A DNA stretch of 12,625 nt from Deltaproteobacteria bacterium. GTDB lineage: Bacteria > Myxococcota_A > UBA796 > UBA9615. The notes below the pieces were generated by a model. It was given only the letters and a program-made list of their open reading frames with translations. It searched no databases and was not told the origin of the DNA. Shown here piece after piece: positions 8,154-12,625 of the stretch. The translations under genes and the position numbers were made by a program. Numbering within the stretch: the stretch's first letter is position 1; every line of letters starts with the position of its first letter. Where the stretch lies: positions 1 through 12,625 of the forward strand of contig JAJDAI010000851.1 of assembly GCA_029261955.1 (NCBI GenBank), written 5' to 3'.

Positions 8154-9557
8154 ATGCCCGACACATCCGTCGAACTCCTCGTCATCGGCGCCGGCCCCGG
8201 CGGCTACCCCGCCGCCATCCGCGCGGGCCAGCTCGGCCTCAAGACGCTGATCGTCGAGAAGTCCATGTGGGGCGGCACCTGCCTCAACATCGGCTGCATC
8301 CCCAGCAAGGCGCTCATCAGCGCCGGCAAGACGGTGGAGAAGGCCAGCAAGGCCGCCGTCATGGGCATCACCATCGAGGGCGTCGCCGTCGACATGGTCA
8401 AGATGCAGGAGTGGAAGGGCGGCATCGTCACCAAGATGACCAACGGCGTGAAGGGCCTCTGCAAGGGCAACGGCTGCACGCTGGAGAACGGCCTGGCCAC
8501 CTTCTCGGGCCCCAACACGGCGCGCGTCGAGCCGGTCGAGGGCGAGCCCTACACCGTCACCTTCGAGCACGCGGTCATCGCCACGGGCTCGGTGCCCATC
8601 CAGATCCCCAGCTTCGTCTTCGACGAGCAGGACATCCTCAGCTCCACCGGCGCGCTCGACCTGAACGCCGTGCCCGAGCACGTCGTGGTCATCGGCGGCG
8701 GCTACATCGGCCTGGAGATGGGCCAGATGCTCAACAAGCTGGGCTCCAGGGTCACGGTCGTCGAGATGGCGGACCAGGTGCTGCCCGGCTTCGACCCGGA
8801 GATCGTCAAGATCGTCGCTCGGAAGATGAAGAAGTCGAAGATCAAGACGCTGCTCAACGCCCGGGCCGAAGGCTGGCGCAAGGAGGGCGACTCGCTGATC
8901 GCCACCGTCACCCACAAGGGCGAGCAGCAGGACATCCCCTGCGACAAGATCCTCGTGACCGTGGGCCGCAAGCCCTTCACCACGGGCCTGGGCCTCGAGG
9001 CCGCCGGCATCCAGCAGGACGCGCAGGGCTTCATCCCCGTGGACTCGCAGCTGCGCACGAGCGTGCCGCACATCCTCGCCGTCGGGGACGTGACCGGGAA
9101 CCCGATGCTGGCCCACCGCGCCACGAAGCAGGGTGAGGTCGCCGCCGAGGTCGCCGCAGGCAAGAACGTCGCCTGCGACTACAAGACCGTGCCCGCCGTG
9201 GTCTTCACGGACCCCGAGATCGCCACCGCCGGCCTGAGCGAGGCGGAGGCCATTGAGAAGGGCTTCGAGATCAAGGTCGGCAAGATCCCCTGGGCCGCCA
9301 ACGGCCGCGCGCTGACGCAGCTGGAGACCGACGGCTTCGTGAAGGTCATCGCCGACGCAGCGGACAACCAGGTGCTCGGCATCGCGATCGTCGGCCCCAA
9401 CGCCAGCGACCTCATCAGCGAGGCCGCCCTGGCGATCGAGATGGACGCCTTCGCCGAGGACATCGGCCTGACCATCCACCCCCACCCGACCCTGGGTGAG
9501 GCGGTGATGGAAGCGGCCAACAAGGTGCTCGGGCACGCGATCCACGTGATGAACTGA
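8154..9557 (+). CDS. lpdA: Dihydrolipoamide dehydrogenase (E3)
   Basis: This FAD- and NAD-dependent disulfide oxidoreductase reoxidises dihydrolipoamide on 2-oxoacid dehydrogenase complexes or the glycine cleavage system. At 467 residues it has full family length. The FAD-binding GAGPGG is at residues 12-17, the redox disulfide in GGTCLNIGC (Cys43, Cys48) is followed by IPSKAL, the NAD-binding GGGYIGLEMG spans 181-190, and the FAD-binding AVGDVTGNPMLAHRA follows. The catalytic dyad is in HPHPTLGE (His444, Glu449). The ATG start has GGAG eight bases upstream and begins directly with the first beta strand. It stands alone: no E1, E2 or lipoate gene is in the window, and the downstream neighbour is a lipoprotein. 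A lone lpdA serving complexes encoded elsewhere is common. All catalytic residues are intact. Confidence 0.97.
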   Translation: MPDTSVELLVIGAGPGGYPAAIRAGQLGLKTLIVEKSMWGGTCLNIGCIPSKALISAGKTVEKASKAAVMGITIEGVAVDMVKMQEWKGGIVTKMTNGVKGLCKGNGCTLENGLATFSGPNTARVEPVEGEPYTVTFEHAVIATGSVPIQIPSFVFDEQDILSSTGALDLNAVPEHVVVIGGGYIGLEMGQMLNKLGSRVTVVEMADQVLPGFDPEIVKIVARKMKKSKIKTLLNARAEGWRKEGDSLIATVTHKGEQQDIPCDKILVTVGRKPFTTGLGLEAAGIQQDAQGFIPVDSQLRTSVPHILAVGDVTGNPMLAHRATKQGEVAAEVAAGKNVACDYKTVPAVVFTDPEIATAGLSEAEAIEKGFEIKVGKIPWAANGRALTQLETDGFVKVIADAADNQVLGIAIVGPNASDLISEAALAIEMDAFAEDIGLTIHPHPTLGEAVMEAANKVLGHAIHVMN

Positions 9558-9582
9558 GCCCCGATGGGGCCCTCCCATCCCC

Positions 9583-9612
9583 TTGACACCCGGTCCCCAA
9601 AACCGGAGGCTC
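9583..9612 (+). promoter_or_regulatory. Candidate promoter with dyad for the lipoprotein gene
   Basis: A perfect TTGACA (9583-9588) lies 45 bp before the lipoprotein ATG. Just downstream is a dyad, CCGGT-N7-ACCGG (9590-9606), occupying the spacer. No good -10 hexamer is present at 16-19 bp (best GAGGCT or AGGCTC), so a weak or activator-dependent promoter is the reading, with low certainty. Confidence 0.35.
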
Positions 9613-9632
9613 ACGGCTGCTTGGAGATCGCC

Positions 9633-10310
9633 ATGTTCCGTCTGCTTCTGCTGCCCCTGTTCCTGCTCGGCCTCATCGGCTGCCCCACGACCCCGCCGGT
9701 CGAGGCGGACGACGACGACGACTCCGCGGTCCCCGAGCCGGACGTGCTGCCCGAGATCATCCCGACGGAGTGGCTCGAGAACCTCAACGGCACCATCACC
9801 CACGTCCAGAACTACACGCAGGGCTACGACGGCCTCGTGGGCACCGAGTGCACCGAGGTCTTCGTGGCCAACGGCGCCAACATCACGCCCTTCCAGCCGA
9901 ACCCCTGCGACCAGTGCGAGCTCGTCTTCGAGCTGTTCACCAACCGCAGCGGCGAGAACTGCCTGGGCGACGACGTGCTGGAGGACGAGGGCGAGCTGGG
10001 CCTCGACCTGCTCCAGGCCTCGGGCACGACGACGGTCTACTGGTACAACAACGGCCTCTTCGGCTGGGGCGCCGGCTGGGACGAGCTGACCAACGAGCTG
10101 AACACCCTCGTGCAGAACGAGGAAGACCTGACCCTGGACCTGCACTTCGAGTTCGACGACCCGCGCGACAACCCCAGCACCTCCGACGGCGACTGCGGCT
10201 TCTTCGGCGCCGACCGCTGCGAGTGGGACGGCCGCTACTTCGTGGACCTGCAGCTGCACCTCGACGCGGGCTCGGTCCAGACCTGGCAGGACGCACAAGC
10301 GGCCAAGTAG
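9633..10310 (+). CDS. Cys-containing lipoprotein with short poly-Asp motif, unknown function
   Basis: The product is 225 residues. A type II signal peptide (MFRLLLLPLFLLGLIGC) puts the lipidated Cys at residue 17. The linker TTPPVEADDDDDSAVPEP carries a single copy of the poly-Asp motif that is expanded in two other proteins of this window. The remaining roughly 185 residues are acidic and look beta-rich, with scattered cysteines (TEC, NPCDQC, ENC, DGDCGFFGADRC) that could form disulfides outside the cytoplasm. I do not recognise the domain. The start at 9633 is chosen for the signal peptide and for GGAG eight bases upstream; the frame is open back to 9564 but those residues are not signal-like. 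The gene lies 75 bp after lpdA and has its own TTGACA box, so it is probably transcribed separately. Its product should be anchored in the outer or inner membrane. Confidence 0.85.
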   Translation: MFRLLLLPLFLLGLIGCPTTPPVEADDDDDSAVPEPDVLPEIIPTEWLENLNGTITHVQNYTQGYDGLVGTECTEVFVANGANITPFQPNPCDQCELVFELFTNRSGENCLGDDVLEDEGELGLDLLQASGTTTVYWYNNGLFGWGAGWDELTNELNTLVQNEEDLTLDLHFEFDDPRDNPSTSDGDCGFFGADRCEWDGRYFVDLQLHLDAGSVQTWQDAQAAK

Positions 10311-10399
10311 GTCCGGGCTGACTCACCGCCCGCGCCCGATCGGGTCGCAGGCACCCCGGCCTCCCCCCGAGAGCGTCCCACGGCGCTGCGTTCTGGTCT

Positions 10400-10414
10400 T
10401 GGCACGCTCCCTGC
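10400..10414 (+). promoter_or_regulatory. Sigma-54 (RpoN) -24/-12 promoter
   Basis: The sequence TTGGCACGCTCCCTGC (10399-10414) matches the sigma-54 consensus TTGGCACG-N4-TTGC at all but one position. GG (10401-10402) and GC (10413-10414) have the obligatory 10-bp spacing. The predicted transcript start is near 10425, giving a leader of about 20 bases with a strong AAGGAG ribosome-binding site at 10432-10437 before ATG 10446. The palindrome CCCGATCGGG (10335-10344), about 80 bp upstream of that start, could be an enhancer-binding-protein site, but this is a guess. Confidence 0.7.
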
Positions 10415-10445
10415 GAAGTCGCTCCTGCAACAAGGAGCAACTTCC

Positions 10446-10928
10446 ATGCAGCAGTTCATCCAGATGGCCGCCGAGCAGCTCGGCGCCTCCCCCGACGTGA
10501 CTTCCGATGCCACCCACGGCCTGCTCAGCGGGCTGCGGGAGCAAGCGGGCGCAGGCAGCTTCGACTCCGCGCTCGGCGCGATCCCCGGACTCAGCGACTT
10601 CCTCGCACCGAAGGAGGAGGCCGGCCTCGGCGGCATGCTCGGCGGGCTGCTGGGCGGCAAGAAGGAGGAAGCGGGAGGACTCGGCGGTCTGCTCGGAGGC
10701 AGCTCCGGCGGCTTCGGAGGCCTGGCGGCGGCAGCGGGCGGCCTGCTCGGCGGGGACGCGGACAACCTGGGCGCCCTCATCGGGATGGTCAGCGGCAGCG
10801 GCCTCGATGCAGGCAAGATCATGCCGCTCGCGAAGATGCTCATGACCTTCCTCAAGTCCGAGGCGGGCGAGGACGCCGTGAGTGGCCTGCTCGGCAAGGT
10901 GCCGGAGCTCGCGAAGCTGCTGGGGTGA
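10446..10928 (+). CDS. Gly/Leu-rich DUF2780-like protein
   Basis: The 160-residue protein has no signal peptide or clear membrane span. Residues 1-52 are helical (QQFIQMAAEQLGASPDVTSD, then a GLLSGLREQ stretch and IPGLSDFL). Residues 60-102 are a low-complexity Gly/Leu/Ala repeat (GLGGMLGGLLGG and similar). Residues 104-160 are again helical, ending VSGLLGKVPELAKLLG. The N-terminal 'LG, GLL, IPG' pattern and C-terminal helix resemble the DUF2780 family, whose function is unknown; this match is from memory and is not tested. The start has the best Shine-Dalgarno in the window (AAGGAG, eight bases upstream). The gene follows a sigma-54-type promoter and ends six bases before the ATPase gene, so the two are probably expressed together under an enhancer-binding protein. 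The glycine-rich middle suggests self-association or a flexible scaffold. Confidence 0.8.
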   Translation: MQQFIQMAAEQLGASPDVTSDATHGLLSGLREQAGAGSFDSALGAIPGLSDFLAPKEEAGLGGMLGGLLGGKKEEAGGLGGLLGGSSGGFGGLAAAAGGLLGGDADNLGALIGMVSGSGLDAGKIMPLAKMLMTFLKSEAGEDAVSGLLGKVPELAKLLG

Positions 10929-10934
10929 TGGACC

Positions 10935-12625
10935 ATGACGGACGGGCTCTACCTGGGCGGGACACTCGACGGCGACGAGGTCGAGGCTCCCTTTCGCTTC
11001 CCCGCTGACCGCCTGTGTCGCCACGGCGTCGTCATCGGCATGACCGGCTCGGGCAAGACCGGCCTGTCGATCGGGCTCATCGAGGAGCTCGCGCTCAAGG
11101 GCGTGCCCGTCATCGCGCTGGATCCGAAGGGCGACCTGGGCAACCTCGCGCTGGTCTTCCCGGAGCTGGACGGTCCGTCGTTCGAGCCCTGGGTCGATGG
11201 CGGTGAGGCGAAGCGCAAGGGCGTCTCCCGGGCAGAGCTCGCCGAGTCCAAGGCGGGCAAGTGGAAGAGCGGACTCAGCGGCTGGGGCATCGGCTCCGAG
11301 CGGATGGCGCAGTACCGCGAGCGCGTGGCGCTGACCGTCTACACGCCCGGCTCGGAGGCGGGCGAAGCGGTCGACGTGCTGGCCGCCCTGGGCAAGCCCG
11401 ACGCCGCCGTGCTCGGCGACCCCGATGCGATGCGCCTGCTGGTGGGCGGCACCGTCTCCGCGCTGCTGTCCCTGGTCGGGGTCGAGGCCGATCCGATGAC
11501 CTCGCCGGAGCACCTGGTGCTGGCCCGCATCATCGAGGAGGGCTGGACGGCGGGGGAGTCCCTGGACGTCGAGGCCCTCATCCTGCGCATCGTGGACCCG
11601 CCCTTCACGAAGGTCGGCGTCTTCCCGCTGGACCGCTTCTGGACCCCCGACAAGCGCATGGCCCTGGCCATGAAGCTCAACGCGGTGATGGCTTCGCCGA
11701 CCTTCGCGCCCTGGATGAAGGGCGCGCCGCTGGATGTCGCGTCGATGATGGCGACGGGCGACCGCGTGCCGATCTCCATCTTCCACATGAGCCACCTGAG
11801 CGACTCGCAGCGGCAGTTCTTCGGCGGCCTGCTGCTCCAGCGCATCGTGGCGTGGTCGCGCTCCCAGCCGGGCACGAGCTCGCTGCGCGGCCTGCTCTAC
11901 CTGGACGAGGCCTTCGGCTACCTGCCTCCGCACCCCAAGAACCCGCCCACGAAGCAGCCTCTGCTGACCCTCATGAAGCAGGCGCGCGCCGTGGGCTTCG
12001 GGGTGGTTCTGGCGACCCAGAATCCCGTGGACCTGGACTACAAGGCGCTGACCAACGCCGGCACCTGGGCCGTCGGGCGCCTCTCCACCAGCCAGGACGT
12101 GGAGCGCGTGGCCGAGGGGTTGCGCAGCGCGTCCGGGACGGACCTGACCTCGGCCATCGGCAGCCTGAAGCCGCGCCAGTTCGTGCTGCGGGACGTGAGC
12201 GAGGACGCGCCGATCCGCTTCACGACGCGCTGGGCCATGAGCTTCCTGCGCGGGCCCGTGTCCCGGGGGGAGCTGAAGGACCTGCCGGGGCTGGTGGCTC
12301 CGGCTGCTTCCGCTCCGGCACCTCCCCTTGCAGCAACGGCGCCCCCGACGACGAGCGCGGCGGCAGCTCCGCCCCCAGCGGCGCCCGAGCCCACCCTGCC
12401 CGGCTCGGCCACCCCACCCCCGACCCCGACCGGCGCAGACGTGGCCTGGCTCAACCCGCGCGCGGTCTTCTCGGCCCGCCTGGACGGCGCCTTCTCGCCC
12501 CACCGGGAGGCTGCTCGGCCGGATCACAAGGTCCTGTTCCGCCCCGCCCTCTTCGCCCAGCTGCGCCTGCGCTTCGACGAGGAGCGGGCCGGCTTCATCC
12601 AGGACGAGGAGCAGGTCCGCGTCTT
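10935..12625 (+). CDS. HerA-like P-loop ATPase (DUF87/DUF853-type), 3' partial
   Basis: 563 codons are present and the frame is still open at the window edge. Walker A is GMTGSGKT (residues 35-42), followed by the strand ALDPKGDLGNL. Walker B is LLYLDEAFGYLPP with Asp324 and Glu325. The sensor-like ATQNPVDLDY begins near residue 360, followed by the conserved NAGTWAVGRLSTSQDVERV. This places it with the HerA/VirB4-like pumping ATPases, in a widespread group of large proteins annotated only as ATP-binding. Residues 450-502 are an Ala/Pro-rich linker, after which a conserved C-terminal region begins (VLFRPALFAQLRLRF). Family members are usually around 800 residues by recollection, so about 240 are probably missing. 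ATG 10935 is six bases after the DUF2780-like stop, implying coupled translation. The substrate is unknown; DNA or protein translocation by a hexameric ring is the family expectation. Confidence 0.88.
   Translation, partial: MTDGLYLGGTLDGDEVEAPFRFPADRLCRHGVVIGMTGSGKTGLSIGLIEELALKGVPVIALDPKGDLGNLALVFPELDGPSFEPWVDGGEAKRKGVSRAELAESKAGKWKSGLSGWGIGSERMAQYRERVALTVYTPGSEAGEAVDVLAALGKPDAAVLGDPDAMRLLVGGTVSALLSLVGVEADPMTSPEHLVLARIIEEGWTAGESLDVEALILRIVDPPFTKVGVFPLDRFWTPDKRMALAMKLNAVMASPTFAPWMKGAPLDVASMMATGDRVPISIFHMSHLSDSQRQFFGGLLLQRIVAWSRSQPGTSSLRGLLYLDEAFGYLPPHPKNPPTKQPLLTLMKQARAVGFGVVLATQNPVDLDYKALTNAGTWAVGRLSTSQDVERVAEGLRSASGTDLTSAIGSLKPRQFVLRDVSEDAPIRFTTRWAMSFLRGPVSRGELKDLPGLVAPAASAPAPPLAATAPPTTSAAAAPPPAAPEPTLPGSATPPPTPTGADVAWLNPRAVFSARLDGAFSPHREAARPDHKVLFRPALFAQLRLRFDEERAGFIQDEEQVRV

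Noticed and set aside
9558..9570. GCCCC-GAT-GGGGC hairpin right after the lpdA stop, considered as a terminator
   Set aside because: Only a 5-bp stem and no T-run afterwards. Too weak to call an intrinsic terminator.
8040..10298. A 752-codon minus-strand open frame across lpdA and the lipoprotein gene
   Set aside because: It is antisense to lpdA, whose catalytic motifs are unmistakable. The frame is open only because stops are rare at this GC content.
10323..12527. A 734-codon minus-strand open frame across the DUF2780-HerA pair
   Set aside because: Antisense shadow of genes with Walker motifs, a strong Shine-Dalgarno and a sigma-54 promoter. The translation is Arg/Gln/Ala-rich with no recognisable domain.

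Overview
The window is about 12.6 kb of very GC-rich DNA with strong G/C bias at third codon positions. The proteins suggest a myxobacterium-like organism (Myxococcota, formerly Deltaproteobacteria). One secreted protein carries ten aspartate/cysteine metal-binding repeats of the MopE type. Two ORFs carry Cys-plus-transmembrane-plus-Arg sorting tails of the MYXO-CTERM type. Three exported proteins share an unusual poly-aspartate 'DDDDSA' linker, and there is a near-consensus sigma-54 promoter. The assignment is an inference from protein style; no rRNA, tRNA or CRISPR array is visible.

Left part, plus strand (1-3548). A 5'-truncated ORF encodes a poly-Asp repeat region, then a MYXO-CTERM-like tail. 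It continues without a stop codon into a second signal peptide and a second envelope protein with a PEGA-like segment and a probable C-terminal beta-barrel. It looks like two exported proteins fused in frame. A short TatD-family metal-dependent hydrolase follows, then a TcdA/CsdL-type E1-like enzyme (tRNA threonylcarbamoyladenosine dehydratase).

Middle part, minus strand (3688-7697). Transcription here converges on tcdA. In transcription order there is a GNAT acetyltransferase, a small lipoprotein with a poly-Asp linker and a PPC-like beta domain, and an 872-residue secreted MopE-like repeat protein. The last two are 27 bp apart and probably co-transcribed.

The 456-bp gap at 7698-8153 is mostly a fold-back element. 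Two kinds of short tandem repeat (CCAAGG-type and GCAACG-type) appear in mirrored order on either side of a roughly 180-bp core.

Right part, plus strand (8101-12625). A sigma-70-like promoter leads into lpdA (dihydrolipoamide dehydrogenase), which stands alone here without E1 or E2 genes. Next is an unrecognised cysteine-containing lipoprotein preceded by a TTGACA box with a dyad beside it. Then a sigma-54-type promoter drives a Gly/Leu-rich DUF2780-like protein. Six bases after its stop comes a HerA-like P-loop ATPase that runs off the window. The points most worth following up are the fused exported ORF, the fold-back repeat, and the sigma-54-controlled DUF2780-HerA pair.
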